The position numbers were made by a program, and so were the translations under genes. Source: Actinophytocola gossypii (GTDB lineage Bacteria > Actinomycetota > Actinomycetes > Mycobacteriales > Pseudonocardiaceae). From it: a DNA stretch of 64,000 nt. Shown piece after piece: positions 43,365-52,666 of the stretch. Location: assembly GCF_025165815.1 (NCBI RefSeq), contig NZ_JAFFZE010000019.1:1-64000 (forward strand), written 5' to 3'. The notes beneath the pieces are model-generated. The model was not told where the DNA came from. It made no database searches and saw only the letters and a list, made by a program, of their open reading frames with translations. Each line of letters starts with the position of its first letter. Position 1 is the first letter of the stretch.

Positions 43365-44114
43365 TCAGCGCTCCGCCCACACGGCGTCGGCGCCGCTGGT
43401 GGAGTCGGGGGTGTAGGAGCCGTCGGCGGAGATCTGGCCCTCCTCGACGACGGTCCACTCGTCCTCGCCGGTGTGCTCGGCCACCGTCACGTCGCCGTCC
43501 TGCTCGATGATGACCGCTTGGTCGGCGTCGCCGTCACCGTCGACGTCGGTGAACGCGTAGGTCGTGCCCTCGGCGTCGGTCACCACCGCGGTGTCCGACA
43601 CGCCGTCACCGTCGGTGTCGTAGGTGGCCGGGCCGGCGTTGACGTCCTCGCCGGGCAGGTCGACCTGCATGTCGCCGCCGGCCGAGGTGTCCGTGGACGT
43701 GTCGGTGGAGGTATCCGAGACGTCGGTGGCGCTGGTGTCGGTGTCGGTGTCGGACGAGGAGCCGGTGGCGTCGTCGGCGCCGTCGCCGGTCGGGGTGGGC
43801 AGCGAGTCGACGCTCTCCTCGTGCCACTCGCCGGTGGACTCGTCGTACTCGGCGCCCGCGACGACGTTGCCCTGCTCGTCGTACTGCACCGCGACGTCGG
43901 CCTGGCCGTCACCGTCGGTGTCCGCGAAGGCCATGTACTCGCCGGTCTCGGTCTCCACGAGAGCGGTGTCGTTCTGGCCGTCACCGTCCAGGTCGACGTT
44001 CTCCTCGACCATGTAGTCCTCGCCGTCGATCTCGACGGTGAGCTCGTCCTGGCCCGCGTCGGTGTCGGTCGCGGTGGTGTCGTCGTCGGTGGTCGTGCCG
44101 TCGTCCACGTACAC
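43365..44114 (-). CDS. acidic DxDxDG-repeat protein
   Basis: 249 residues, extremely Asp/Glu/Thr-rich. DLDGDGQNDTALVETETGEY, DTDGDGQADVAVQYDEQGN, DTDGDGVSDTAVVTDAEG and DVDGDGDADQAVIIEQDG are four dockerin-like calcium-loop repeats, each followed by a beta strand, interrupted by a Thr/Asp/Ser linker. No signal peptide. GTG 44114 has GAGGGGG 6 nt upstream. It lies 85 bp beyond the GTPase stop, possibly in the same unit. Calcium binding is inferred. Confidence 0.8.
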   Translation of the reverse strand: MYVDDGTTTDDDTTATDTDAGQDELTVEIDGEDYMVEENVDLDGDGQNDTALVETETGEYMAFADTDGDGQADVAVQYDEQGNVVAGAEYDESTGEWHEESVDSLPTPTGDGADDATGSSSDTDTDTSATDVSDTSTDTSTDTSAGGDMQVDLPGEDVNAGPATYDTDGDGVSDTAVVTDAEGTTYAFTDVDGDGDADQAVIIEQDGDVTVAEHTGEDEWTVVEEGQISADGSYTPDSTSGADAVWAER

Positions 44115-44199
44115 GGGTAGCCCCCTCTTTCGCGCCAAGGTGTCTGTAGGTATGACTGGCGGCGTGGCCCGTCGGTTCCCGCCGCGCGGGAGAGAACTC

Positions 44200-46038
44200 T
44201 CAGGCGCGGTCGCGCACCGACCGGATGCCGGCGAGCAGCTTCTCCGCGCGGTCCCGCCCCGAGGTCACGTCCGTCAGCCGCTTGTTTACCACGGCGAGCC
44301 GCTTCTGGCGCTCGGCGGTATCGAGCCGCAACGCCTTGTCCACCTCGCGGAGTTCGTCCTCGATGCCCGAGATCCGCTTGCCGAGGGCCTCGTCGAGCGC
44401 CAGCGCGAGCTGGGACTCCGCCTCGATCAGCTGCTCGGCCACCAACTGGTCCAGCGTGGAGCGGGCGTCGGCGATGGACTCGGTGAGCCACTGCTTCATG
44501 TGCTGCTTGTCCGCGGTGTGCTTGCGGGTCTTGGCCAGCCACCAGCCCGCGCCGAGCCCGACCATGATCGTCGGCACCAGCAGGATGGGCGCGGCGACCG
44601 CGCCGGCCAGCGGCAGCAGCGCCATCTTGCCCGCGCTGAACCCGCCGGTGACACCCATGAACACGAGCAGCTTGTCCTCGGCGGTCGGCGGCCGCTTGTC
44701 GGCCTGCCGCACGATGATCGGTGAGCCGCCCGCCCTGGCGAACTGGCCGCGGATGACCTCCAGCTCGTCGGGTTTGAACAGCTCGCCGAGCACGGTCTCG
44801 GTGACCTGGTTGAGCCGGTAGGACACCGACTGGCTGATCCGGCCGGACACCATCTGCAGCGCGGCGTCGACCTGCGCCGGCAGCTCGCGCAGCTTGTCCT
44901 TGTCGGCGACGTCGATGGCCTGCCGGAACCACGACTGCACGTCGCGCATCTGCCGGGCGACCTCGTGGTTGTTCTCCACCCTGGTGCGCTGGATCTCACT
45001 GCGCATCCGGACCTGCCAGCCCTTGGTGGACGAGCGGCGCTCGGTGGTCAGCTCCTCCTTGCGGGCCCGCAGCGACTCGGCCTCCTCCTCGCCGGTGGAC
45101 AGCGCGCGGCGCTCGCCCTCCAGCCGGACGTTGAGGGTGCCCAGGGCGCTGGACAGGGCACGCATGGTGTTGGCCTCGCCGAGCATCACCGACCGGCCGA
45201 CCAGCAGGTCGGTGAGCGCGGTGCGCAGCGCTGGCACCCCGGAGCGTTCCTCCAGCATGGCGACGGCCTCGGCGTTGGGCGCCTTGCCGGCCATCTCGTA
45301 CATCCGCGCGGACACCGGGTGGAACGGCGCGCCGGCGAAGCGGGGCGCGTGCTCGGCGAGCAGCGCCTGGTCGGCCTCGAGGACCTGCCGCCAGCCGCGG
45401 TAGGCGTCCACCTTGGACAGCGCGAACACGACGGTCTCCACCCGCTCGCCGACGTTCGCCAGGAAGTTCAGCTCCCCCAGCGTGAACGGCGCGGAGGCGT
45501 CGACGACGAACAGCAGCGCGGTGGCCGACGCGGCGGCCTCGGCGGCCAGCTCGCCGTGCACCGAGTCGAGCCCGCCGACGCCAGGGGTGTCCACGATCGT
45601 CAGCTTCTCCAGCAGCTCGACCGGACCGTCGACCTCGACGTACCGGGGCGGCAGCTGGCCGGGGGGCAGCTGGTGCGCGGCGGACACCCAGTCGATCAGC
45701 TCGGCGAGGTCGACCGGCACCGGTGCGAGCTGGCCCGGGTAGCAGGCACGGGCCTCCCACTGCTCGGCGTGGCCGAACACCAGGTAGGTCGCGGTGGCCA
45801 CCTCCGCGTCCACAGGGGACAGTCCCGGCTGCCCGAGCAGCGCGTTGACCAGGGAGCTCTTGCCCCGGTTGGTCTCGCCGACCACCACCGCCGACGGCGA
45901 GCCGCGGCGCTTGGCGCGGATCTCCTCGACCCACTTCGCCGCGTCCGGGTCGGCCTCGCGGAGCAGGGTGAGCAGCTTCTCCCGTGCCTGCGCGACCTGT
46001 TTGGGTAACGAGAGTTGCTGCTTGGCCGGGGCGGTCAC
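44200..46038 (-). CDS. dynamin-like GTPase 2
   Basis: 612 residues. G1 VVGETNRGKSSLVNALLG, G3 DTPGVGG, G4 SKVD, then a long helical stalk. A hydrophobic hairpin (LLPLAGAVAAPILLVPTIM and VGLGAGWWLA) follows, for membrane insertion, with a charged C-terminal helix. Resembles bacterial dynamins (IniC/DynA-type) that remodel or protect the membrane. Its GTG overlaps the GrpE-like stop (GTGA). Confidence 0.87.
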   Translation of the reverse strand: MTAPAKQQLSLPKQVAQAREKLLTLLREADPDAAKWVEEIRAKRRGSPSAVVVGETNRGKSSLVNALLGQPGLSPVDAEVATATYLVFGHAEQWEARACYPGQLAPVPVDLAELIDWVSAAHQLPPGQLPPRYVEVDGPVELLEKLTIVDTPGVGGLDSVHGELAAEAAASATALLFVVDASAPFTLGELNFLANVGERVETVVFALSKVDAYRGWRQVLEADQALLAEHAPRFAGAPFHPVSARMYEMAGKAPNAEAVAMLEERSGVPALRTALTDLLVGRSVMLGEANTMRALSSALGTLNVRLEGERRALSTGEEEAESLRARKEELTTERRSSTKGWQVRMRSEIQRTRVENNHEVARQMRDVQSWFRQAIDVADKDKLRELPAQVDAALQMVSGRISQSVSYRLNQVTETVLGELFKPDELEVIRGQFARAGGSPIIVRQADKRPPTAEDKLLVFMGVTGGFSAGKMALLPLAGAVAAPILLVPTIMVGLGAGWWLAKTRKHTADKQHMKQWLTESIADARSTLDQLVAEQLIEAESQLALALDEALGKRISGIEDELREVDKALRLDTAERQKRLAVVNKRLTDVTSGRDRAEKLLAGIRSVRDRA

Positions 46039-46571
46039 GACGGTTCCCGGTTGTATACGGTGACGATGGGGGCGCGGAGCAGTTCGCCCCGGTCGGAGAA
46101 GCCGACCACCTCGGTCTCGGCGACCAGTCCGTCGAGGCTGGCGTCGGCGGTGGCGACGGTGCCGCCCGCCTCGTGGTGCGCCGGGTCGAACCGGACGCCG
46201 TCCGGGCGCACGGCGGACACGCCGACGCCGGCGAGACCCTCCTCGATCCGCTCGGCCACGCCCGCGCTGCGGGCCCGGTCGAGCGCGTACAGGCACAGCG
46301 CAACCAGCGACCGGCGCTCGGCCAGCGCGACCTCCAGCGCGCCCGACGCCGGCACGACGTCCGACGCGGTCGGCTCGCCGGATGGGTCGCCCTCGAAGTC
46401 ACCGCCCGCGACGACGCCGTCGGCCGCGATGCCCGCCTGCGGGCCGACCCGCCGCTCCGGCGGCTGCCCGGCGCCGCGGGCGGCGTCGGCGATCACCGAG
46501 GCCTTGACCTCGATGGTCGACTCGGTGCCGTCGCCCTGCTCGTCCTTGTTGCGCTTGAACCAGGAAGCCAT
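46035..46571 (-). CDS. GrpE-like nucleotide-exchange factor
   Basis: 178 residues. The C-terminal half matches the GrpE head: RFDPAHHEAGGTVATAD, LDGLVAETEVVGFSDRGELL and RAPIVTVYN. The N-terminal coiled coil is shortened and Glu/Gly-rich. GrpE normally releases ADP from Hsp70; no Hsp70 gene is in the window, so it may serve the GTPases or a distant Hsp70. Coupled to both GTPase genes (5-nt gap and GTGA overlap). Confidence 0.8.
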   Translation of the reverse strand: MASWFKRNKDEQGDGTESTIEVKASVIADAARGAGQPPERRVGPQAGIAADGVVAGGDFEGDPSGEPTASDVVPASGALEVALAERRSLVALCLYALDRARSAGVAERIEEGLAGVGVSAVRPDGVRFDPAHHEAGGTVATADASLDGLVAETEVVGFSDRGELLRAPIVTVYNREPS

Positions 46572-46576
46572 GTCCC

Positions 46577-48157
46577 TCACCCCGCCTGTTCGCGAAGTTG
46601 TTGCCAGATCAGGAAGTATGCGCGGTGCACGACGTGCGCGACCCGGCTTTGCGCGGGTGTGGCACCGAACGATGCGAACGAGCGCCACCAGCCGGCCCGT
46701 TCCAGGGCGTAGGCGGACAGCTCCTTGTGCGGGCGGCCCTTCATGCCGAGCTGCTCGCCGATGTCGGCGCTGCTGCCCACCCGCAGCACCTCCTCGGCCA
46801 GGTCCTCGGGCATCGCGACCGCGCCGGAGGTGACCAGGGTGAGCGCCTCCAGCAGCCGCAGCTGGTGCGCCTCGGGCTTGGCGAGCAGCACCTCGATGGC
46901 GTCGTGCACCCGCTGCCGCTCGCCGGGGTCGCCGGAGGCGTGCGCTAGCGCGGTGACCGACGCGAGCGCGGCGGCGGCCTTGATGCCGTCGGCTCTGGCC
47001 CGGAACACCGCGTCGAGCCGGGCACGCACGCCGGCGAGGCCGGAGGCGCCGAGCAGGGTGCGGCGCAGCGAGCCCGCGGTCAGCTCCGGGTCGGCGCGCA
47101 GCGCGTCGACCGCGACCCGGATGCCGTAGAGGTCGAGCTTCTCCAGGAGTCTGCTCCTGGTGCCGGCCGGCACGTCGCACTCCCAGGTGGTGAAGATGTC
47201 CGCGGACATCAACATGGTCTCCCACGTCGCGTCATCCAAAGTAGACAGTTGACGGAGGGCGTCGGCGTCGGCGGAGGTGAATCCGCCGGACTCGGCCGAC
47301 TCGGCGAGCAGGCCGATGACCGGGATGACGTCGGCGACGCGGGGCTTGAGGGTCTGCGCCTGCTTCTCGGCGAGCAGGCTGGCGGCCTTCCACACGTCGC
47401 CGTCGGAGCCGGTGACCGACTCCGGGGTGATCGTGTCGGCCTTGTTCAGCACGGCGATCGCGTTCACCGGGCCGGCCTCGCGGCTCGCGGTGGCCGCGGT
47501 GAACGCGGCGAGCGCCTGCTGGTCGTCGGCGCGCACGCCCTGGGTGACGACGTAGAGCACGGCCTCCGCGCCGGCGACGGCGTTGCGGGAGGTCTGGTCG
47601 AGCTCGTCCGGCTGGTCGGCGTCCTTGTCACCGTCCTCGTCCGGCTTGCGGTGCTTGGCGGCGCCGAGGAGCTGCTCGGTGCGCTTGACCGAGGCGTCGT
47701 CCAGCGAGCCGAGGCCCGGGGTGTCGATGACGGTGAGGTCGCGCAGCACCGCGTTGGTGAGGTACGCCTCGAGGTGGGAGACCTCGTCGAAGTTCACGTC
47801 GAGGTCGTTCGGGATCATGCCGGTGGCGTCGAACGGCAGCACCTGCTTGCGACCGTCGTCGAAGACCAGCTCGACCCGGTCGACGGTGCCGTACTGGAAC
47901 CGGGTGACCAGGCGGGTGCACTCGCCGACGTCGGTGGGCGCGACCCGGCGCCCGATGAGCGCGTTGACCAGCGTCGACTTGCCGGACTTGATCCGCCCGG
48001 CGACCGCGACCTGCAGCGGCGCGGACAGCCGGCGCAGCACCTCGCGGAACCCGGCGGCGGTGCGCGCGGACACCTGGGGTTGCAGCCGGGTGCACAGGTT
48101 GGCGACGGCTGCCGACAACGGACCGGCGAGGTGCTGCTGCTCGGTAGCCGTCGTCAC
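46577..48157 (-). CDS. dynamin-like GTPase 1
   Basis: 526 residues. G1 VAGRIKSGKSTLVNALIG, G3 DTPGLGS, G4 LNKAD, followed by an alpha-helical stalk with the C-terminal half mostly helical. No clear membrane hairpin. Bacterial dynamins usually act in pairs; this and the 612-residue GTPase flank the GrpE-like gene. GTG 48157 has GGGGAG 7 nt upstream. Confidence 0.88.
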   Translation of the reverse strand: MTTATEQQHLAGPLSAAVANLCTRLQPQVSARTAAGFREVLRRLSAPLQVAVAGRIKSGKSTLVNALIGRRVAPTDVGECTRLVTRFQYGTVDRVELVFDDGRKQVLPFDATGMIPNDLDVNFDEVSHLEAYLTNAVLRDLTVIDTPGLGSLDDASVKRTEQLLGAAKHRKPDEDGDKDADQPDELDQTSRNAVAGAEAVLYVVTQGVRADDQQALAAFTAATASREAGPVNAIAVLNKADTITPESVTGSDGDVWKAASLLAEKQAQTLKPRVADVIPVIGLLAESAESGGFTSADADALRQLSTLDDATWETMLMSADIFTTWECDVPAGTRSRLLEKLDLYGIRVAVDALRADPELTAGSLRRTLLGASGLAGVRARLDAVFRARADGIKAAAALASVTALAHASGDPGERQRVHDAIEVLLAKPEAHQLRLLEALTLVTSGAVAMPEDLAEEVLRVGSSADIGEQLGMKGRPHKELSAYALERAGWWRSFASFGATPAQSRVAHVVHRAYFLIWQQLREQAG

Positions 48158-48160
48158 GTG

Positions 48161-48610
48161 TCAACTCCCCTCGAGGCGGCCTGCCCCCGAATCGTGCCAT
48201 GACCGGCCGGCGGCCCGGGCCGGGTCCTCGGGTTCTCCTGGTACACCGGCCGGCCAGGCCGCGAGCACCGCCGCGGCGGCCGCGTGCGCGTCGACGCCGA
48301 GGGCGTGGGCGTTGGCGGCGTACTCGGCGGCCGCCGCACCGAGCGGGTCGGCCGGACCGGCCGGGACGGCCGCGACCACGGTGCCGGCCCGGCGGGCGGT
48401 GCGCAGCACGCCGTCGGCCTCCAGCTCCCGGTAGACCCGGGCGACGGTGCCGGCGGCGAGCCCGAGGTCGCCGGCGAGCTGACGGATCGCCGGGAGCCGC
48501 GCACCGACCGGCAGCGCCCCGGTCCGCACCAGGTGCAGGAGCTGGTCACGCACCTGGCGGAACGGCGCCACCCCGCTGTCCGGGTCGACGACGATGCGGG
48601 GAGCGCTCAT
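48161..48610 (-). CDS. GntR-family regulator, YtrA type
   Basis: 149 residues: an N-terminal winged helix (RQVRDQLLHLVRTGALPVGA, GDLGLAAGTVARVYRELEAD) and a short Ala-rich helical tail, the YtrA subfamily form without a large effector domain. Coupled to the membrane-protein gene (stop overlaps start). The TTTGTA-N12-TACAAA repeat upstream of the operon is the likely operator. Confidence 0.88.
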   Translation of the reverse strand: MSAPRIVVDPDSGVAPFRQVRDQLLHLVRTGALPVGARLPAIRQLAGDLGLAAGTVARVYRELEADGVLRTARRAGTVVAAVPAGPADPLGAAAAEYAANAHALGVDAHAAAAAVLAAWPAGVPGEPEDPARAAGRSWHDSGAGRLEGS

Positions 48611-49521
48611 CCGGCGTGTGCGAGCGACCGGCGGGACGGCACGGCGAGCCACATCCAGCACACGAGCGCCGCCGCCAGCACGACCAGCATCAGGGCGTTC
48701 ATGACGTCGCCCAGGCCCGGGTTCAGCCAGTCCGGCCGCTCCGGCAGCGGCTGACCGTTGGACACGTTCAGGTCGGTCAGGAACACGATCCGCTGCGCGG
48801 CGGCGTTCGCCGCGACGCCGAGCCAGCCGATCCCGACCGCCACCGCGACCCGGGCGGTGCGGGCGCGCAGGGCCGCGTCGACGGCGGCGTCGGGGACCGC
48901 CGGTCGCCGCACGGCGAGGTGCACCAGGGTCGCCACCACGACCAGGCACAGCACCGCGCTGCCGAGGGTGAACCACCCGGTGTCGTTCGTCATCTCGGCG
49001 CGGTAGTCGGCGGAGATCCACCGCTGGTCGTCGTTCGGCGGCAGGGCCGCGGCGTAGGCGTCGGCCCACGTCTGCCCGGCGATGGCCAGCCAGGACAGTC
49101 CCACCGCCAGCACGGCCGGCACGGCGAACGCGACCACCCCCCAGCGTGGCACCAGGTCCTGCCAGCGGCGCGGCCCCAGCGAGGCGAACCGCACCCCGCT
49201 CACCGGGCGCAGCGTCGCGATCAGCTCGGCGATCAGCATGGCGGCCAACAGCGGGACGAAGATCCCGATCACCGTGCCATCCGCCAAGGCGGGCACGACC
49301 AGGTCGGCGAGCGTCGGCACGACCACGAACAGCACGACCATCAGCCGCCTGCGCTGCCACAGGTACCGGACCGCCTCGGCGACCTGCTGCCCGGCGGGCT
49401 CCGGGACGCCCCAGTTCCGCAGCAGCCGGGTGCCTCCCTGCCGGGTCGGCCACAGCACCACCAGCATCACGACGATCGCGATGACCGTCGGCAGGAACGT
49501 GTTCGAGAGCCAGTGCTGCAC
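48607..49521 (-). CDS. multi-pass membrane protein of the GntR operon
   Basis: 304 residues with about six to seven membrane helices and no signal-peptide cleavage site; acidic loop PPNDDQRWISADYR. YtrA-type GntR operons often encode transport or membrane-stress proteins, and this one resembles DUF1648-like permease components, but the family is uncertain. First gene of the operon; GTG 49521. Confidence 0.7.
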   Translation of the reverse strand: MQHWLSNTFLPTVIAIVVMLVVLWPTRQGGTRLLRNWGVPEPAGQQVAEAVRYLWQRRRLMVVLFVVVPTLADLVVPALADGTVIGIFVPLLAAMLIAELIATLRPVSGVRFASLGPRRWQDLVPRWGVVAFAVPAVLAVGLSWLAIAGQTWADAYAAALPPNDDQRWISADYRAEMTNDTGWFTLGSAVLCLVVVATLVHLAVRRPAVPDAAVDAALRARTARVAVAVGIGWLGVAANAAAQRIVFLTDLNVSNGQPLPERPDWLNPGLGDVMNALMLVVLAAALVCWMWLAVPSRRSLAHAG

Positions 49522-49535
49522 GCGCCATCACCCCG

Positions 49536-49559
49536 TTTGTACCGGAAGCTTGATACAAA
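49536..49559. promoter_or_regulatory. TTTGTA-N12-TACAAA operator
   Basis: Arms 49536-49541 and 49554-49559 form a perfect 6-bp inverted repeat 15 bp upstream of the GntR-operon start, typical of YtrA-type autoregulation. Confidence 0.7.
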
Positions 49560-49645
49560 GCTAGCACGGCATCCACCCACGGGCTGACCGAGGATGCGAC
49601 CGCGGCGGGACGCCGGGGAGCGGCCGGGCCGTTTACGCTCGAACC

Positions 49646-50821
49646 GTGCGGCGCCTCAGCATGTGGATGAAGGGGCACCCGATCGTCGGGGACAGCCTGA
49701 TCGCTCTGGTGATCCTGCTGTTCGACGTGATGATCTACGTGGCGGCGGCGTTCGCCCCGGGGATGGACCCGGAGCCGTGGTACATCGGCGTGCCCATCGT
49801 CGTCGGTGTGGTCGCGCCGATGGTGTTCCGCCGGAAGTACCCGGTGGCGGCGGCGTTCCTGACGTTGCTGTGCGGCATCCCGCACGCCGTGTTCGAACTC
49901 GGCGTGGCGAGCTTCGCGACCGCGTGCATCGCGCTGTACACCCTGGTCGTCTACGTCGGCCGCCGGCAGGCGACGGCGTTCCTGGTGGCCAACGCGCTGA
50001 TCACCGGCATCCAGACCCCGCTGCAGTACGAGGACCGCGAGTCCGTGGTGCTGACCCTGATCATGGCGGCGATGCTGCTCGCGCTGTCCTGGCTGCTCGG
50101 CGAGTTCGTCGGCGCTCGCCGGGCCTACCACGCGGAGGTCGAGCAGCGGCTCTCGCTGCTGGAGGTCGAGCGGGACCACCAGGCGCGGATGGCGGTGGCC
50201 GAGGAGCGGGCGCGGATCGCGCGCGAGCTGCACGACGTGGTCGCGCACGCGGTGAGCGTGATGGTGGTGCAGGCCGACGGGGCCGCCTACGCCGTGCACG
50301 GCAACCCGGAGCTGGCCGACGGCGCGGTGCGGACGATCTCGCAGACCGGCCGGGAGGCGCTGGCCGAGCTGCGCCGGCTGCTCGGCGTGCTGCGCAGCGA
50401 GGACGAGGGCGGCGGCCGCACCCCGCAGCCGGGCACCCAGTCGCTCGCCGAGCTGGCCGAGCGGGTGCGCGGGGTCGGGCTGCCGGTCCGGCTGGAGCTC
50501 GTCGGCGACCTGGACGAGCTGCCGACCGGCATCGGGCTCGGCATCTACCGGATCGTGCAGGAGGCACTGACCAACTCGCTCAAGCACGCCGGCCCCGGCA
50601 CCCAGGCGCTGGTCCGGGTGGAACGCACCGCCGACACCGTGGAGCTGGAGATCTCCGACGACGGGCGGGCGGCGATGCGCACGCTGGTCGGGGTGGCCGG
50701 CGGCAACGGGCTGATCGGCATGCGGGAGCGGGCGCTGGTGTTCGGCGGCAGCCTGGAGGCCGGGCCGAGCGCCGACGGCGGCTGGCAGGTCCGGGCACGG
50801 CTTCCGCTCACGACGGACTGA
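49646..50821 (+). CDS. sensor histidine kinase
   Basis: 391 residues with four N-terminal membrane helices, HisKA_3 phosphorylation His in ARELHDVVAHAVSVMVVQA and an ATPase domain (IYRIVQEALTNSLKHAG, GNGLIGMRERALVFGG). NarL-type kinase sensing an unknown envelope signal. GTG 49646 has TACGCT 6 nt upstream, fitting a leaderless transcript; ATG 49661 is the alternative. Confidence 0.92.
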   Translation: MRRLSMWMKGHPIVGDSLIALVILLFDVMIYVAAAFAPGMDPEPWYIGVPIVVGVVAPMVFRRKYPVAAAFLTLLCGIPHAVFELGVASFATACIALYTLVVYVGRRQATAFLVANALITGIQTPLQYEDRESVVLTLIMAAMLLALSWLLGEFVGARRAYHAEVEQRLSLLEVERDHQARMAVAEERARIARELHDVVAHAVSVMVVQADGAAYAVHGNPELADGAVRTISQTGREALAELRRLLGVLRSEDEGGGRTPQPGTQSLAELAERVRGVGLPVRLELVGDLDELPTGIGLGIYRIVQEALTNSLKHAGPGTQALVRVERTADTVELEISDDGRAAMRTLVGVAGGNGLIGMRERALVFGGSLEAGPSADGGWQVRARLPLTTD

Positions 50822-50839
50822 GCCGCTACCTTGGGCCGC

Positions 50840-51496
50840 GTGATCAGGGTGGTGCTGGTCGACGACCAGGAGCTGATGCGGGCCGGGTTCCGGATGGTGC
50901 TCGGCGCGCAGGAGGACGTGGAGGTCGTCGGCGAGGCAGGCAACGGCGCGGAGGCCGTGGAGCTGGCCGCGTCGCTGCGTCCGGACGTGGTGCTGATGGA
51001 CGTGCGGATGCCGGTGCTCGACGGCGTCGAGGCCACCCTGCGGATCACCGAGCGCGGTCTGGCCAAGGTGCTCGTGATGACCACCTTCGACCTCGACGAG
51101 TACGCCCTGTCCGCGCTGCGCAACGGGGCGAGCGGGTTCCTGCTCAAGGACACCCCGTCGGCGCACCTGGTGGACGCGCTGCGCTCGGTGGCCAGCGGCG
51201 ACGCGGTCGTCTCGCCGAGCGTCACCCGCCGCCTGCTCGACCGGTTCCTCGGCGCGGCCGGCGGGCAGCTGCGGGACGCGGCCGTGCTGGACGTGCTGAC
51301 CGACCGGGAGCGCGAGGTGCTGCTGCTGATCGCGCAGGGCCTGTCGAACACCGAGATCGCGCGGAAGCTGTTCCTGTCCGAGGCGACGGTGAAGACGCAC
51401 GTCGGCCGGGTGCTCGCCAAGCTCGACCTGCGGGACCGGGTGCAGGCGGTCGTGCTCGCCTACGAGACCGGCCTGGTGCGCCCCGGCGAGCACTGA
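50840..51496 (+). CDS. NarL/LuxR response regulator
   Basis: 218 residues: receiver domain with LVDDQELMRAGF, phospho-Asp in VVLMDVRMPVLDG and Lys in LLKDTPSA, and a C-terminal LuxR HTH (LTDREREVLLLIAQGLSNTE). Partner of the upstream kinase. TACCTT lies 7 nt before GTG 50840, fitting a leaderless transcript. Confidence 0.94.
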   Translation: MIRVVLVDDQELMRAGFRMVLGAQEDVEVVGEAGNGAEAVELAASLRPDVVLMDVRMPVLDGVEATLRITERGLAKVLVMTTFDLDEYALSALRNGASGFLLKDTPSAHLVDALRSVASGDAVVSPSVTRRLLDRFLGAAGGQLRDAAVLDVLTDREREVLLLIAQGLSNTEIARKLFLSEATVKTHVGRVLAKLDLRDRVQAVVLAYETGLVRPGEH

Positions 51497-51549
51497 GGTC
51501 GGGGATCCCCCTACCTGAGTCCGACCGCGAATCAGGGTCGACTCAGGGT

Positions 51550-51580
51550 GTCAACCGATTCCGCCAGCCTTTCGGTTGAC
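51550..51580 (+). terminator. possible stem-loop after the two-component genes
   Basis: GTCAACCGA (51550-51558) pairs with TCGGTTGAC (51572-51580), a 9-bp stem with a 13-nt loop and no T-run. It lies between the response regulator and the ABC operon and may be a weak terminator or an operator. Confidence 0.35.
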
Positions 51581-51695
51581 GGAGGCTAGTCCCGGAAGTT
51601 GACCCGGACTGGGGACCACGGGTGGACGTGCGGGGACACGTCGCGCCAGCACCATTGGCGGCAACGGGGACGAAGACCTGAACCAGGGAGAGAGC

Positions 51696-52661
51696 ATGAT
51701 CGAGGCACATGGCCTCACCAAGCGATACGGGAAGACGGTCGCGGTCGACGACCTGTCGTTCACCGTCCAATCCGGACGGGTCACCGGTTTCCTCGGCCCG
51801 AACGGCGCCGGCAAGTCCACCACGATGCGGATGATCCTGGGGCTGGACGCGCCCACCGAGGGCAGCGTCCGGATCGACGGCAAGCGGTACCGGGAGCTGC
51901 ACAACCCGCTGCGGGTCGTCGGCGCGCTGCTGGACGCCAAGTGGGTGCACCCGAACCGCTCGGCCCGCGCGCACCTGCGCTGGCTGGCCAAGTCCAACCG
52001 GATTCCCATGTCGCGGGTGGACGAGGTGCTCGACACGGTCGGCCTGACCAACGTGGCCAACCGGCGGGCCGGCGGGTTCTCGCTCGGCATGTCGCAGCGG
52101 CTCGGCATCGCCGCCGCGCTGCTCGGCGACCCCCAGGTGCTGCTGTTCGACGAGCCGGTGAACGGCCTGGACCCCGAGGGCATCCTGTGGATCCGCCGGT
52201 TCATGCACCGGCTGGCCGACGAGGGCCGCACGGTGTTCGTGTCCAGCCACCTGCTCTCCGAGATGGCGCTCACCGCGCAGGAGCTCGTGGTGATCGGGCG
52301 CGGCAAGCTGATCGCGCAGTGCAGCACCGAGGACTTCGTGGCACGGGCCGCGGAGAACAAGGTGACCGTGCGCAGCCCGCAACTCGGGCTGCTGCGTACC
52401 GCCATCGGCCAGCAGGGCGCGACCGTCCGGGACGAGGGCGACAGCCTGGTCGTGTCCGGAATGGACATCGCCGACATCGGCGAGCTGGCCGCGGCCAACG
52501 GCGCGGTGCTGCACGAGCTGAGCGCGCAACGCGGCTCGCTCGAGGAGGCCTTCATGCAGCTGACCGGCGACTCAGTGGAGTACCACGCCTCCGGGACCGA
52601 CGCCGACACCGAGGCCGCGCTCCGGGCCGCGGCCGCCGACCTCCAGCCCGCTGGGAAGTGA
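51696..52661 (+). CDS. ABC-2 transporter ATPase
   Basis: 321 residues with Walker A GPNGAGKST, signature FSLGMSQRL, Walker B VLLFDEPVNGLDPEG and a C-terminal extension with a charged tail. The preceding SD is GGAGAG. With the next permease it forms an exporter, probably controlled by the adjacent two-component system, a common actinobacterial arrangement for envelope-stress response. Confidence 0.93.
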   Translation: MIEAHGLTKRYGKTVAVDDLSFTVQSGRVTGFLGPNGAGKSTTMRMILGLDAPTEGSVRIDGKRYRELHNPLRVVGALLDAKWVHPNRSARAHLRWLAKSNRIPMSRVDEVLDTVGLTNVANRRAGGFSLGMSQRLGIAAALLGDPQVLLFDEPVNGLDPEGILWIRRFMHRLADEGRTVFVSSHLLSEMALTAQELVVIGRGKLIAQCSTEDFVARAAENKVTVRSPQLGLLRTAIGQQGATVRDEGDSLVVSGMDIADIGELAAANGAVLHELSAQRGSLEEAFMQLTGDSVEYHASGTDADTEAALRAAAADLQPAGK

Positions 52662-52666
52662 CGACC

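Noticed and set aside
48161-51493. 1110-residue minus-strand frame over the two-component genes
   Set aside because: Only its C-terminal 149 residues (the GntR protein) make sense; the rest is antisense.
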